Shown: piece by piece, positions 41,375 to 52,400 of the stretch
Numbering within the stretch: the stretch's first letter is position 1
Layout: every line of letters starts with the position of its first letter
NCBI GenBank assembly: GCA_029237915.1
Contig: JAQWHD010000038.1
Location: 62,001 to 126,000 of the forward strand
Source: Thalassotalea sp.
GTDB taxonomy: Bacteria > Pseudomonadota > Gammaproteobacteria > Enterobacterales > Alteromonadaceae
Direction of reading: 5' to 3'
DNA: 64,000 nt
Notes under the pieces: model-generated
Told to the model about the DNA's origin: nothing
Databases searched by the model: none
Seen by the model: only the letters and a program-made list of their open reading frames with translations
Program-made: the position numbers and the translations under genes

Positions 41375-41944
41375 CTAATTTTTATTAGTTTTACTGTTAC
41401 TAGTAAGTGGAAAATTGATTAATAAGTTTTTCACTGCTTCTTTAATTATTTCATTGTTCTCATCACTGGTATTTTTTTCGCCTAATTTCATATCAACAAA
41501 GCTGCGGTACACAGAACGCTTGTTGTCATTATCAAGAACATCAATAATTAACATTGACGTTTTAATGTCTTTATTCAATTCTTTTTGTTGGTTATTAGAG
41601 CAACCAAGACAAGCGCCTACGCCTTTATTATATGCTTTCAACTCTGTTAAGCTGCGCTCAACAATGAAATAGCTCACCACCACATCAGCAGCTTCATAAT
41701 CTTTATAGGTTAAATGCAAACGCTCCATTTCCTCTTCAATGGTTAATTCAATACGGTTACGCTGAAAGTCACTTAACTGCTGAATTGAACTAAATTTAGA
41801 CTCACGGGGAAATAGGCTATAGCTTTTAATATTGTTAAAATCATATCCTTCGGTGTAGCGATAGTCAGGGTCAACACTACATCCAGCTAGTATCATGACT
41901 AAACTAATAAGACTTACGGTAAAAATTTTATATTTTTTTATCAT
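41375..41944 (-). CDS. DUF4136 family lipoprotein
   Basis: The signal peptide ends in the lipobox ILAGC. The mature part has the family marks DPDYRYTEGYDFNNIKSYSLFP and the later ADVVVSYFI. It contains an extra CLGC pair in the central loop, uncommon in the family as far as I know. DUF4136 proteins are envelope lipoproteins of unknown function. Confidence 0.85.
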   Translation of the reverse strand: MIKKYKIFTVSLISLVMILAGCSVDPDYRYTEGYDFNNIKSYSLFPRESKFSSIQQLSDFQRNRIELTIEEEMERLHLTYKDYEAADVVVSYFIVERSLTELKAYNKGVGACLGCSNNQQKELNKDIKTSMLIIDVLDNDNKRSVYRSFVDMKLGEKNTSDENNEIIKEAVKNLLINFPLTSNSKTNKN

Positions 41945-41992
41945 TCTTCGCTTAACTTATATTCTTTTTATATTACTTTACGTTAAACCCAT

Positions 41993-42020
41993 AAAAAAGC
42001 CAGTCTAATGACTGGCTATT
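41993..42020 (-). terminator. Intrinsic terminator after tyrS
   Basis: On the minus strand AGCCAGTC and GACTGGCT pair around ATTA and are followed by TTTTTTATG. Confidence 0.9.
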
Positions 42021-42043
42021 TATAATCTTCTAATGTGTGGCGA

Positions 42044-43243
42044 TTAACTAAGAGTTACCTTAGCAAACTTACGTTTACCTACTTGATAAATCGCCGTTGT
42101 GCCAGCAGCACAAATTAACTTATTGTCTGTCACTTTTTCGCCATCGATTTTAACAGCACCTTGCTTGATCATACGCATAGCATCAGACGTACTTACCACA
42201 AGTCCAGCTTGCTTTAACAAGTTTGGAATACCAATTTCACCACTTTGGGTAGTAATCGCTTTTTCTTCAATTTCATCAGGCATAGCTCCTTTTTGAAAGC
42301 GATTGATAAATTCATTGTGAGCCGCTTGTGCTGCATCTTCATTATGAAAACGAGCAATTAACTCTTTCGCTAAGGCAATTTTAACATCGCGTGGGTTATC
42401 GCCATTAGCGATACCGTCTTTATATGCTTGGATTTCGGTAAGCGGTTTAAAGCTTAATAAGTCGTAGTAACGCCACATTAGCACATCAGAAATCGACATG
42501 ATTTTACCAAACATTTCAGTTGGTGAATCCGTAATACCTATGTAGTTATTTAATGACTTAGACATCTTTTGTACGCCGTCTAAACCTTCAAGCAATGGCA
42601 TCATTAATACAGTTTGCGGACGCTGGCCTTCGCCTTTTTGTAACTCACGGCCCATTAATAAATTGAATTTTTGATCTGTGCCACCTAATTCAACATCAGC
42701 CTTAAGTGCAACACTGTCCCAACCTTGAACTAGTGGGTACATAAATTCATGAATGGCAATAGATTGGCCTTCTTTAAAGCGCTTTTTAAAATCATCACGT
42801 TCCATCATACGAGCAACCGTCTGACGAGAAGCTAGTTGTAACATACCAGCAGCGCCTAATTTAGACATCCAAGTCGAGTTAAATTCAACTCTAGTTTTAG
42901 CCGGGTCTAAAATTTTAAATACTTGCTCTTTGTACGTTTCAGCATTGGCTAATACATCTGCTTCGGTTAATGCTTTACGAGTAACATTTTTACCCGTTGG
43001 ATCGCCAATCATGCCGGTGAAGTCACCAATTAGAAAAATCACTTCGTGACCTAGCTGTTGGAACTGGCGCATTTTATTAATTAGAACCGTGTGGCCTAAA
43101 TGTAAATCAGGGGCTGTTGGATCAAAACCGGCTTTAATTCGTAAAGGCTCACCTTTCTTTAATTTTGCTAGAAGTTCATCTTCTACTAAGATCTCTTCTG
43201 CGCCGCGTTTGATTTCTGCAAACGCCTGCATTACATCAGTCAT
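42044..43243 (-). CDS. tyrS: Tyrosyl-tRNA synthetase
   Basis: The 399-residue class I synthetase has the HIGH-type motif HLGHT near residue 50, the KMSKS motif in QKMSKSLNN, and a C-terminal S4 RNA-binding domain ([18 protein letters not shown]). The length and motif context place it in the TyrS branch of about 400 residues found in many proteobacteria. It charges tRNA-Tyr. It diverges from the M23 peptidase and anmK genes, an arrangement conserved in related orders. Confidence 0.95.
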   Translation of the reverse strand: MTDVMQAFAEIKRGAEEILVEDELLAKLKKGEPLRIKAGFDPTAPDLHLGHTVLINKMRQFQQLGHEVIFLIGDFTGMIGDPTGKNVTRKALTEADVLANAETYKEQVFKILDPAKTRVEFNSTWMSKLGAAGMLQLASRQTVARMMERDDFKKRFKEGQSIAIHEFMYPLVQGWDSVALKADVELGGTDQKFNLLMGRELQKGEGQRPQTVLMMPLLEGLDGVQKMSKSLNNYIGITDSPTEMFGKIMSISDVLMWRYYDLLSFKPLTEIQAYKDGIANGDNPRDVKIALAKELIARFHNEDAAQAAHNEFINRFQKGAMPDEIEEKAITTQSGEIGIPNLLKQAGLVVSTSDAMRMIKQGAVKIDGEKVTDNKLICAAGTTAIYQVGKRKFAKVTLS

Positions 43244-43630
43244 TAACTTGCCCTACATTGGTGTTGCCAAACATCTAAAAAATCTATTTTGCGATCTAAT
43301 TAGTTGCCAGCTTAATTTTTAATTCAAAGTTAACGAATTCTACTTTAATCTAGCCTTAGATTAAAGGGAGAAATGAGCTGCAATTGTATCAATTATGTAC
43401 AATTACGGGCATTTTAATTCGAATCTTAGTAGTGACCTGTTATTTAACATTATTTTCTTTTATCTAAGATACAAATTTGTTTTGATTTTTTGCCATAACG
43501 CCTTAATATTGCTTATATATTGTGGCGCGGATTACATTTTGATCTATCAATGCTCTTGTTAGTAAAATGTATAATTTGTTATAGTTAAGGGTATAAAGTC
43601 TTAATTTATTACTTTGGATTAGATAACACT
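43244..43630. promoter_or_regulatory. Divergent promoter region of tyrS and the M23 gene
   Basis: No ORF is seen in 387 bp. It contains a hairpin with 10-bp arms (CTTTAATCTA, loop GCCT, TAGATTAAAG) about 100 bp upstream of tyrS, in its leader or promoter. A clear T-box is not visible. Confidence 0.5.
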
Positions 43631-44962
43631 TTGATTAAATTGAAAAACATATTTTTAGAGCTTCCCAAAAAACATCAACTATTAATTAGCGGATGCTGTA
43701 TTTTTGTGCTCTTTTTATTACTTTTACCTTCTGAACAGGCTTCTGCAAGCCGTCAAAGTGACAAATCAGCTATTGAAATAGGCAAAAGATATCAATTAGA
43801 AATACCAGAAGAAACCAAACAAGCTCTGCGTAAGGCAAGAAAGAAAAAGCCAAGTGACATTTCGTGGCAAACCGCCACAGTAAAAAGTGGCGATACCTTT
43901 GGCAAAATATTATCTGATTTTGGTTTTTCAGCAAATACCACCTACCAATTAACAAGTAGTGAACACGGCAAAAAATTAGTTAATTTAAATATTGGCGATC
44001 AACTAGAATTAGCGAGTAATGACGAAGGTGTATTAACCGCCCTACATTACCCAATATCGATTACCGAGACATTGAAGTTTTCATTAACTAAAGATGGGTT
44101 TACTAGTTCAATTGATGTTAAGAAAATTGAAAAGAGACTTAACTATGCACAAGCAGAAATTAAAAGTAATTTCTGGAGCGCTTCATTAGGTGCAGGTCTT
44201 AATAACAATCAAACCATGAACTTGGCTAATATTTTTGGTTGGGATGTCGATTTCGCCTTAGATATCCGCGAAGGCGATAGCTTTAACGTTATTTATGAAA
44301 CCGAATACATTGATGGCGAATTAGTTGGTAATGGTAATATTTTAGCTGCAGAGTTTATTAACCAAAATGAAGCCTTTAAAGCCGTACGCTTTAAAGATGG
44401 TGAATTTTATGCGCCTAATGGCGACAGTATGCGTAAGTCTTTCTTACGTGCACCGGTAAGCTTTCAGTATATTAGCTCAAGCTTCAAGCCTAAACGTTAC
44501 CACCCAATTCTTAAGCGAGTTAAAGCGCATAATGGCGTAGATTATCGTGCGCCTACTGGTACGCCAGTAAAAGCCGCTGGTAATGGTCGAGTTATCGCCT
44601 CTACTTATAACAAGTACAATGGTAACTATGTATTTATTCAGCATGCTAACAACATAGTCACTAAGTACCTGCATTTCTCTAAACGTGCAGTTAAAAAAGG
44701 CGCTCGAGTAAAGCAAGGCCAAGTAATTGGTTATGTTGGTTCAACGGGTTTGTCACAAGCACCACATTTACATTATGAATTCTTATTAAATGGTGTTCAT
44801 CGTAATCCACGCACAGTTAAACTACCTGATGCAGAGCCAATTAATAAAAAATACAAAGCCGAATTTGTGCAAGTAGCAAATGAGTTATTAACTAAATTGG
44901 AAGGCTCGAAACGCGCCTTATTGGCCGCTACCGATGACGCAGCAAGAGCAATCGCCGAGTAA
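43631..44962 (+). CDS. M23 peptidoglycan DD-endopeptidase (MepM-like)
   Basis: A membrane anchor (LLISGCCIFVLFLLLL) is followed by a LysM/OapA-type region (TVKSGDTFGKILSDFGFS) and a LytM domain. Zinc ligands are in HNGVDYRAP (near 300) and HLHYEF (near 380). It resembles E. coli MepM, which cuts 3-4 crosslinks for wall growth. The track's TTG start has a poor ribosome site; I see no better one. Its end overlaps anmK by 29 bases, linking wall cleavage with recycling. Confidence 0.88.
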   Translation: MIKLKNIFLELPKKHQLLISGCCIFVLFLLLLPSEQASASRQSDKSAIEIGKRYQLEIPEETKQALRKARKKKPSDISWQTATVKSGDTFGKILSDFGFSANTTYQLTSSEHGKKLVNLNIGDQLELASNDEGVLTALHYPISITETLKFSLTKDGFTSSIDVKKIEKRLNYAQAEIKSNFWSASLGAGLNNNQTMNLANIFGWDVDFALDIREGDSFNVIYETEYIDGELVGNGNILAAEFINQNEAFKAVRFKDGEFYAPNGDSMRKSFLRAPVSFQYISSSFKPKRYHPILKRVKAHNGVDYRAPTGTPVKAAGNGRVIASTYNKYNGNYVFIQHANNIVTKYLHFSKRAVKKGARVKQGQVIGYVGSTGLSQAPHLHYEFLLNGVHRNPRTVKLPDAEPINKKYKAEFVQVANELLTKLEGSKRALLAATDDAARAIAE

Positions 44963-46082
44963 ACTTTATATAGGCTTAATGTCTGGCACCAGTGCTGACG
45001 GAATTGATTTAGCACTGGTGGATTTTAGCAAAAATCCCCATCAACTAGTCGCATCATATTATCAAGCATATGATGACGTAACTCGTGCACAAATCACTAG
45101 CTTATATACACCATCAGATAATGAAATAGACCGAGCCGGAGCATTAGATAAATTGTTAGCTCAACAATTTGCCGATGCCATTAATAATTTTTTGCTCAAT
45201 GAACAGCTCTTACCTAAAGATATCTGCGCCATAGGCAATCATGGCCAAACTATTCGTCACCGCCCTACCGATGCGCAACCTTTTACTCTGCAAATAGGCT
45301 GTAATCAAACGCTGGCTTGCATAACGGGTATTGATGTTGTTGGTAAGTTTCGTGATAAAGATATCGCCTTAGGTGGTCAAGGTGCGCCGTTAGTGCCTGC
45401 TTATCACCAAGAAATATTTAAAGATGATAAACAAGATGTCAATATCGTTAATATTGGCGGCATTAGTAACATTACCTTTTTACCGGTTAATCAAAGCAAC
45501 AAAATATTGGGCTTCGATACAGGCCCAGGCAATGCGTTATTAGATGATTGGTACCGTTTACATTTTCCAGATTGCCCTATCGGCATTGACCTCGATGGCA
45601 AGTGGGGAGCAACTGGCGTTGTTAATCAGCAACTATTAAACTCAATGTTAAGCGATGCTTATTTTGCACTACCTGCGCCTAAAAGCACAGGTCGTGAATA
45701 CTTTCATATTGAGTGGCTACGCTCACATCTAGTTGCTTTTGCTACAGATGATATCGAGCTTATGGCACAAGACATTCAAGCAACCTTACTTGCTCTGACC
45801 TGCCAAAGTATTGCTGATATTGTTAAACAACTAAGTAGCGAAGGTGAGATTGTTTTATGTGGCGGCGGTGCTCATAACCCATTACTACGTCAGCAAATAT
45901 CTACACTATGCCCAGATCATAAGGTTGTGACCCCACAAGACAAAGGCGTAGATAATGATAGTTTAGAAGCATTAGTCTTTGCTTGGCTTGCCTATGCTTA
46001 TGATCACAATATTAATGGTAATTTACCTGCGGTAACCGGTGCTAGTAAACCTACCCGCTTAGGCCTCAAGTTTTATCCTTAA
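44934..46082 (+). CDS. anmK: Anhydro-N-acetylmuramic acid kinase
   Basis: The 382-residue kinase has the ATP-binding start LYIGLMSGTSADGIDLALVDF, then GNHGQTIRH, VNIGGISNITFLP, GFDTGPGNALLDDW and CGGGAHNPLL. It phosphorylates and opens 1,6-anhydroMurNAc released during wall turnover. The start lies inside the end of the M23 gene, which suggests translational coupling. Confidence 0.95.
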   Translation: MTQQEQSPSKLYIGLMSGTSADGIDLALVDFSKNPHQLVASYYQAYDDVTRAQITSLYTPSDNEIDRAGALDKLLAQQFADAINNFLLNEQLLPKDICAIGNHGQTIRHRPTDAQPFTLQIGCNQTLACITGIDVVGKFRDKDIALGGQGAPLVPAYHQEIFKDDKQDVNIVNIGGISNITFLPVNQSNKILGFDTGPGNALLDDWYRLHFPDCPIGIDLDGKWGATGVVNQQLLNSMLSDAYFALPAPKSTGREYFHIEWLRSHLVAFATDDIELMAQDIQATLLALTCQSIADIVKQLSSEGEIVLCGGGAHNPLLRQQISTLCPDHKVVTPQDKGVDNDSLEALVFAWLAYAYDHNINGNLPAVTGASKPTRLGLKFYP

Positions 46083-46146
46083 GCAACACCAATAACTGTA
46101 CATTTTTTATACTGAACTTTATTAGATAATATAAGTCCAACCTTTA

Positions 46147-46178
46147 CGACTCAAATAATAATGCAGAGTCGGTTTTTT
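46147..46178 (+). terminator. Probable terminator after anmK
   Basis: CGACTC and GAGTCG enclose a 13-base loop and are followed by GTTTTTT. Confidence 0.6.
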
Positions 46179-46213
46179 CCATTTGGCTAAAATTGATAAC
46201 AAGGGGAATTATT

Positions 46214-46405
46214 ATGGATCTTGAAAAAGTTCGTATCGGTATGTCATGTGCTAGTCATAAAGGCAGCGGTACAGTTACTTGGGTAGATGGCGCGACGCAA
46301 ACGGTTTACTTAACCGACTTAATCGACAATCACAGTTTCGATGTAGGCATTGAAGAAATAATTGACGACCCACAAATTCACAATCATGAAGATTATTATT
46401 ATTAA
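46214..46405 (+). CDS. Conserved small acidic protein, unknown function
   Basis: The start with AAGGGGA at 7-base spacing gives MDLEKVRIGMSCASHKGSGTVTWVD, dropping seven residues of the track ORF. The 63-residue protein looks like a small beta-barrel (SH3-like) with an acidic, Asp/His/Tyr-rich tail (DDPQIHNHEDYYY). I do not recognise a named family, though it looks like a real gene by its ribosome site and following terminator. Confidence 0.7.
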   Translation: MDLEKVRIGMSCASHKGSGTVTWVDGATQTVYLTDLIDNHSFDVGIEEIIDDPQIHNHEDYYY

Positions 46406-46441
46406 TCGTTAACCGAATTAGGTACTTAAACGAGTTAAATT

Positions 46442-46490
46442 AACCTGCTAATTATCTCTATCTAGATTGATAATTAGCAGGTTTTTTATT
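46442..46490 (+). terminator. Intrinsic terminator, 15-bp stem
   Basis: AACCTGCTAATTATC and GATAATTAGCAGGTT form a perfect stem followed by TTTTATTTT. Confidence 0.88.
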
Positions 46491-46568
46491 TTCATCTATT
46501 TTATTAATACCTCTGCACGACACTTTTCGCTATTATCAATTATATAAAACAATAACAAAGTCTCCCTT

Positions 46569-48374
46569 ATGCGATCTCGAATACCTACAGGTAATGAACC
46601 AGACCATTTCAATTGGCAAATTATCAAGCAAGTTATCCCTTACTTGTTTGAGTTTAAGCACAGGGTGTTTTTAGCCCTCGCCTTCATGGTTTTTGCCAAG
46701 CTTGCCAGCGTTGGTTTACCCTTTATTTTAAAGTACATAGTTGATGATTTAACCGCGGTAAATACCGATTCTATTAACTTAGTTGCAGCGCCAATCGCCC
46801 TAGTTATTGCTTACGGCTTTGTACGTTTTTCAAATGTATTCTTTGGTGAAGTGCGCGATACATTATTTGGCCGCGTAACCGAACGAGCAATCCGCCGTAT
46901 CGGCTTAAAAGTATTTAAACACCTACATTTACTCGATTTAGAATTTCATTTAAACCGCCGAACAGGTGCTTTATCTAGAGATATCGACAGAGGTACCACA
47001 GGCATTAGCTTTTTAATGCGCTTTATGGTGTTCAATATTATCCCTACCCTACTAGAAATTGGTTTAGTGGTGTTTATTCTATTTTTTAATTATGGCTTTA
47101 GCTTTGCAGCGATAACCTTATTATCAATTGTTGCCTATATTGGTTATTCAATCAAAGCAACAGAGTGGCGAACCGCCTTTGTTCGCCAAGCGAATAAAGC
47201 AGATTCGGCCAGTAATTCACAAGCTATAGACAGCTTAATTAATTATGAAACTACCAAGTACTTTACCGCGGAAGATTACGAAGCTAAGCGCTACGACATC
47301 GAGTTAAAAGATTGGGAAATGGCTAAGCGTAAAAACCGCTTATCGTTGTTTGTCCTTAACGGTGGGCAAGCTTTAATTATTGCTACCTCTATGACTGCAA
47401 TGATGGCACTTGCAGCTGTGCAAGTTGCCGCAGGGATTATGACCATAGGCGACTTTGTATTAATTAACGCATTTATGATGCAGATATTTCTACCGCTTAA
47501 CTTCCTCGGATTTGTCTACCGAGAAATGAAAGGCTCTTTAGCCAATATTGAATTGATGTTTAACTTGCTAACAATAAAGTCAAAAACAGTTGAAAGCGAG
47601 CAAGCGACAACATTGCAAATAAAACATGGGCAAGTTGAATTCAACAATGTCTCGTTTCGTTATCATCAAGACAGAAGTATTTTAGACGACATAAGCTTTA
47701 GTATTTTACCTGGTGAAAAAGTTGCCGTGGTAGGTGCAAGTGGCAGCGGTAAATCTACTTTAGTTAAATTACTATTTCGATTTTATGATATTAACCAGGG
47801 AGTCATTTCTATTGATGGCCAAGACATTAGTAAATTAACCTTTAAATCGCTGCGCAATGCGATAGGTATTGTGCCGCAAGACACCGTACTATTTAATGAT
47901 AACATTATCGAAAACGTGCGTTACGGCAGATTAAACGCCAGCGACGAAGAAGTACTAGCAGCAATTAAACTTGCGCATTTAGATGCATTTATTCAATCTT
48001 TACCTGATGGGGTAAATACTATGGTAGGTGAACGCGGCTTAAAGTTATCGGGGGGTGAAAAACAACGAGTAGCTATTGCTCGTACCATACTCAAACAACC
48101 ATCTATTTTAGTATTTGATGAAGCTACATCATCACTAGATAGTGAATCAGAACAAGCCATCATGAATGCCTTAAAAGAGATCTCACAAGGGGTAACTAGT
48201 TTGGTTATTGCCCATCGCTTATCAACCATAATTGACGCCGATAAAATTGTTGTTATGGACAAAGGTAAGGTCGTTGAAATAGGTAGCCATGACACCTTAA
48301 TCACGACGCAAGGTACGTACGCTAAATTGTGGGAAATTCAGCAACAGAGTCATAATGAACAAAAGCTACCGTAA
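46569..48374 (+). CDS. Atm1/ABCB7-type ABC exporter
   Basis: The 601-residue half-transporter has six membrane helices (to about residue 330) and an ATPase domain with Walker A GASGSGKST near 390, signature LSGGEKQR near 493, and Walker B ILVFDEATSSLD near 515. The region RRTGALSRDIDRGTTGISFLMRF and SLINYETTKYF are typical of the Atm1/HMT1 group, which exports glutathione-linked metals or sulfur compounds. It should work as a homodimer in the inner membrane. Confidence 0.9.
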   Translation: MRSRIPTGNEPDHFNWQIIKQVIPYLFEFKHRVFLALAFMVFAKLASVGLPFILKYIVDDLTAVNTDSINLVAAPIALVIAYGFVRFSNVFFGEVRDTLFGRVTERAIRRIGLKVFKHLHLLDLEFHLNRRTGALSRDIDRGTTGISFLMRFMVFNIIPTLLEIGLVVFILFFNYGFSFAAITLLSIVAYIGYSIKATEWRTAFVRQANKADSASNSQAIDSLINYETTKYFTAEDYEAKRYDIELKDWEMAKRKNRLSLFVLNGGQALIIATSMTAMMALAAVQVAAGIMTIGDFVLINAFMMQIFLPLNFLGFVYREMKGSLANIELMFNLLTIKSKTVESEQATTLQIKHGQVEFNNVSFRYHQDRSILDDISFSILPGEKVAVVGASGSGKSTLVKLLFRFYDINQGVISIDGQDISKLTFKSLRNAIGIVPQDTVLFNDNIIENVRYGRLNASDEEVLAAIKLAHLDAFIQSLPDGVNTMVGERGLKLSGGEKQRVAIARTILKQPSILVFDEATSSLDSESEQAIMNALKEISQGVTSLVIAHRLSTIIDADKIVVMDKGKVVEIGSHDTLITTQGTYAKLWEIQQQSHNEQKLP

Positions 48375-48385
48375 AACTAGATAGG

Positions 48386-48431
48386 GCTGATTAGTTAAAG
48401 CTGATTAGTTAAAGCTAATTAGTTAGAGCTA
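48386..48431. repeat. Tandem 14-bp repeats, about 3.3 copies
   Basis: GCTGATTAGTTAAA occurs twice exactly, then as GCTAATTAGTTAGA and a partial copy, just after the ABC exporter stop. Confidence 0.85.
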
Positions 48432-48437
48432 ATAAAC

Positions 48438-48466
48438 AAAAAACTCAGCATTTGCTGAGTTTTTTC
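48438..48466. terminator. Bidirectional terminator between the ABC exporter and ssb
   Basis: AAAAAACTCAGCA, loop, TGCTGAGTTTTTT gives T runs in both directions between convergent genes. Confidence 0.9.
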
Positions 48467-48494
48467 ATTTTAATCAAGCGCTAATAACTATTCC

Positions 48495-49151
48495 TTAGAA
48501 AGGAATATCGTCATCAAAATCCATCACTGGTTCTTGTGGATTTACTTTAGGTGCTTGTTGAGGGGCTTGTTGTTGGTAGCCACCTTGTTGTGGAGCTTGT
48601 TGCTGGTAACCGCCCTGTTGTGGAGCTTGAGCGGCTTGCTGTTGGTAACCACCTTGTTGCGCCTGTGGAGCTTGTGGAGCTTGTTGGTAGCCGCCTTGTT
48701 GCATAGCAGGCTTTTGTTGTGCTTGTGGCTTGAAACCACCTTGTGCTGCTGGTGCTTGGTAATTATTTTGCTGACCGCCGCCCATAGGAGCGCCAGTGCC
48801 TTGACCTGCGCCACGCGAGTCAAGCATTTGCATTTCATTAGCACGAATTTCTGTAGTGTATTGATCAACACCTTGTGCATTTTGCCATTTACGAGTTTGT
48901 AGACGACCTTCAACGTACACTTTTGAACCTTTCTTTAAGTATTCAGCAGCAATCTCAGCTAAACGGTTGTTAAAAACAACACGGTGCCATTCGGTGATCT
49001 CTTTTGGTTCACCTGTTTGCTTGTCTTTCCAACTTTCAGAAGTAGCAACGGTTACATTACAAACTGAACCACCACTTGGGAAGAATTTAACTTCAGGATC
49101 TTGTCCTAAGTTACCTACGATAATTACTTTATTTACACCACGACTGGCCAT
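48495..49151 (-). CDS. ssb: Single-stranded DNA-binding protein
   Basis: The OB-fold domain (1-110) begins [23 protein letters not shown] and contains [31 protein letters not shown] linker of about 90 residues follows that is almost only Gln, Gly, Ala, Pro and Tyr, with five QQGGYQQ units. The end MDFDDDIPF is the acidic tip that recruits repair and replication proteins. Two track ORFs over the linker are shadows of the repetitive DNA. Confidence 0.96.
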   Translation of the reverse strand: MASRGVNKVIIVGNLGQDPEVKFFPSGGSVCNVTVATSESWKDKQTGEPKEITEWHRVVFNNRLAEIAAEYLKKGSKVYVEGRLQTRKWQNAQGVDQYTTEIRANEMQMLDSRGAGQGTGAPMGGGQQNNYQAPAAQGGFKPQAQQKPAMQQGGYQQAPQAPQAQQGGYQQQAAQAPQQGGYQQQAPQQGGYQQQAPQQAPKVNPQEPVMDFDDDIPF

Positions 49152-49346
49152 GAAAAATCCTGTTTTTACTATTTTGTTTTATGTTAATAACTCGACGATA
49201 AGGAGTGTGAACGAGCTACGTTATCTTATCCACATTTTGCAGGATTATTTTAGCTCCCGAGCGAATAAGAGAGTCAGTGTAGCACCGAAAATTAATTTTA
49301 AAAAGTGTTTATAGCGATCAAAAGCTCGATATTTTTAAGCAAATAA

Positions 49347-49381
49347 AAAAGCCTTAATAAGATCAATTATTAAGGCTTAAT
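49347..49381 (-). terminator. Intrinsic terminator of the amidohydrolase gene
   Basis: On the minus strand AAGCCTTAATAA and TTATTAAGGCTT form a stem followed by TTTTATTT. The rest of the 268-bp gap to ssb holds the ssb leader only. Confidence 0.85.
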
Positions 49382-49419
49382 TTAAATTTTATTTATTCTG
49401 ATTTATTTAAATAACTAAA

Positions 49420-52400
49420 TTATTTTTCAAAATAAAACGGCTTACGTTTCTTATCAAAGTTGCCAATCTCATTCATGCTGTCACCATCATAAATTCGGCC
49501 ATTGATCATAATATGAGTTACTTTGTCACTCACACGGATATCATTAGCTACATCACCATCAATAACGATAATATCAGCTAACTTACCGGCTTTAAGTGAA
49601 CCGATATGCGCATCTAAACCTAAATGTTTCGCAGGATCGATAGTTGCAGTGCGAAGTGCTTGTAGCGGTGTCATCCCGCCTTGTGCCATCATCCACATTT
49701 CCCAATGAGCCGCTAAACCTTCACGTTGGCCGTGAGCACCAATACCAACTAAAACGCCCATGTCTTGCATTTCTTTAGCTATGCTAGCTACATTTTTGTG
49801 ATTGTAATGGTGCTCTGGTGCTGTAGTTCTGCGCATCGAGCGCGGCGCTAACACATTGCTTGGTACGTACTTGCTTAAACGAGGGTGTTTCCACACTTCT
49901 GTTTTATCATACCAGTAATGCTCACCTGAAATACCGCCATAGGCTACAACAAGAGTAGGCACGTAGGCAGTTTCAGACTGTTGCCAAAATTGACGAATAT
50001 CATCATAAATTGTCGCTGTCGAAATTGAGTGCTCAAGTGATGTATGACCATCGGCAACCATAGATAAATTATGTTGCAACAATGAACCACCTTCCGGCAC
50101 GACCATCATGCCTAATTCTCGGCCAGCTTGAATAATTTGCTGACGTTGATTACGACGAGGTTGGTTGTACGATTTAACACTAAATGCACCAACTTTTTGT
50201 AAACGCTCAAGTTGGAATTTGGCATCATCTAAACTATCAACGTGCGATGTATAACCAGCAGCCGAGGCGCCGTATAAAATACTCCCTGTAGAGAAGATAC
50301 GCGGACCAACAATATCGCCAGCTTTTTGTAACTCACTTGCCGCGAATATTTCAGTCGTGTCATTCGATGGATCGTGAATAGTTGTTACGCCTAAAGAAAG
50401 CGTGGCGTAATTTTTCCAGTTTTGCTGTGGAATGATCTCATTTGAGCCTTGTGGACCATGAGCATGTGCGTCAACTAAACCAGGCATTACCGTTTTGCCA
50501 GTTACATCAATAACTTCAGCGCCTGATGGAATTTTAACTGCAGAGCGAGTACCCACGGCTTTAATGCGCTTGCCGTCAATTAGTACCACACCATCGTTGA
50601 TGATTTCTTCACCTTCCATAGTCAGTACTTTACCACCAACTAAGGCAACTAAACCTTTAGGTGCATCAGATTTTTGAGTAAAACCAAGTGAGGTTACTTT
50701 TGGTGTTAATTCTTCATCGGCTTTATAGCCGATATCGAACATACCATTTAAGCTAGCTTGATAAAGATCTGGACCTAAGCTCCAGTAAATTTCATCACTT
50801 TGGGCGTTAAAGCTAATGCTTTCACCCGCACGAGTAGATAATTTACGTACCGGAACATTTTTTGCGCTTGGACCAATATGAATAACATCACCGCGCTCTA
50901 CGAGTGGTGTAACGAATACTTTAAAACGCTCAGCAAATGCTAAATACTTACCATTAGGTGCCACTTTAAATTCTGTAGCATATTTACCTGTGTATAAGGT
51001 TTTGTCGTTTTGACCGTCTAAATCAACACGCGCAAATTCAGGCATTTCACCATAACGCTGCACATAGATGCGATCATTACGATCGGCGAACTGTGGTGCA
51101 CTACCATTTTCAGTAATAAGTGTGGCTTTACCACCTTTAACCGATACTTGATAAATACCAGAGTTTAAACCCCATTTAGGATCAGTAATATAACCGCCAG
51201 ATACTTTATTAAATACTACGGTTTTACCATTTGGTGAGAACGTTGCTTCAATGTATTTACCTGGCTCTGACAATAGGTATTTACCGCGACCAGTATTCGC
51301 TGATACTACACGTAAGTTACCTTGTTTTTTATCATCCCAAGTTGAATAAACAATGCTTTTACCATCACGAGAAAACGTAGGGTTTAGTTCAAAGTGATCA
51401 GTTTGTTTGGTTAAACGCTTTGGCTTACCGTCAGGTAATGAACGAGTATAAATATGACCTAGAGCTTCAAATACAACTTTCTTACCATTTGGTGATATTT
51501 CTACATCACGCAGCATTTTCACATCAAAGTTATCTACATCAATATTTTGCGCAAAACGTAATGCTTTTTGCATTTGTTTTTCAGCAGTTACTTTAAACTC
51601 AATAACTTCGCTTTCGTTATCTTCAAGGTTTAACTTGTTAATTTTACCGCCAGCCCAAAAGATAATTTCTTCGTTATCTGGCGTCCAAGCCATTGTTGGA
51701 TATACGCCATGAATTGCCCACGTTTCTTGCATATCACGGTCAAGCTTGTCGTAGACAGGCGTTTTACTACCAGTTTCTAAGTCGTAAATAAATAGCGTCG
51801 ATTGAAAATCAACACGCGAAATATAGGCTAACTTTTTACCATCTGGTGATGGCGTAGGACGAATCGCACCGCCACGGCCTGATAAGATCACTTCAATCTC
51901 ACCAGTTTCACGATCAAGACGTTTAATTTTATAAATGCCTGATTCACTATCTTTTGAATAGTGGAAAGTTTTACCCGGCGTTGCATCTTGAGAGAAATAA
52001 ACATAACGACCATCGGCAGAAAAGGCTGGTTCACCTAAATCTTTCTGCTGATTTGGACGCTTGGTCAGCACCATGCCGTCGCCGCCAGTTTTATGGTACA
52101 TCCATACTTCACCAGCACCTAGTGAACGACTCCCAGTAAAGTGCTTACGCGCAACAATGTAATCACCATCTGGACTCCAAGCAGGAGAATTAATTAATCG
52201 GAAAGTTTCATTAGTAATAGCCGTTTGGTTTTCGCCATCTACATCCATAACCCAAATATTGTCACCACCACCTTGGTCAGAGGTAAAAGCAATGTGCTTG
52301 CCGTCTGGAGAAAACGTTGGCTGCATTTGCCAAGCGATATCAGAAGTAAGTACCTTAGCTTCGCCGCCGCTGATTGGCATAGAGTAAATATCACCTAATA

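Noticed and set aside
43244-43630. T-box riboswitch upstream of tyrS
   Set aside because: The conserved T-box sequence and antiterminator pattern are not visible, and T-boxes are rare outside Gram-positives.
48386-48431. Short repeats as a CRISPR array
   Set aside because: Units are 14 bp, directly adjacent and without spacers; no cas genes in the window.
48534-48913. Two long ORFs (122 and 123 aa) over the ssb gene
   Set aside because: They are shadows of the Gln/Gly-rich linker repeats of SSB in other frames and have low-complexity composition.
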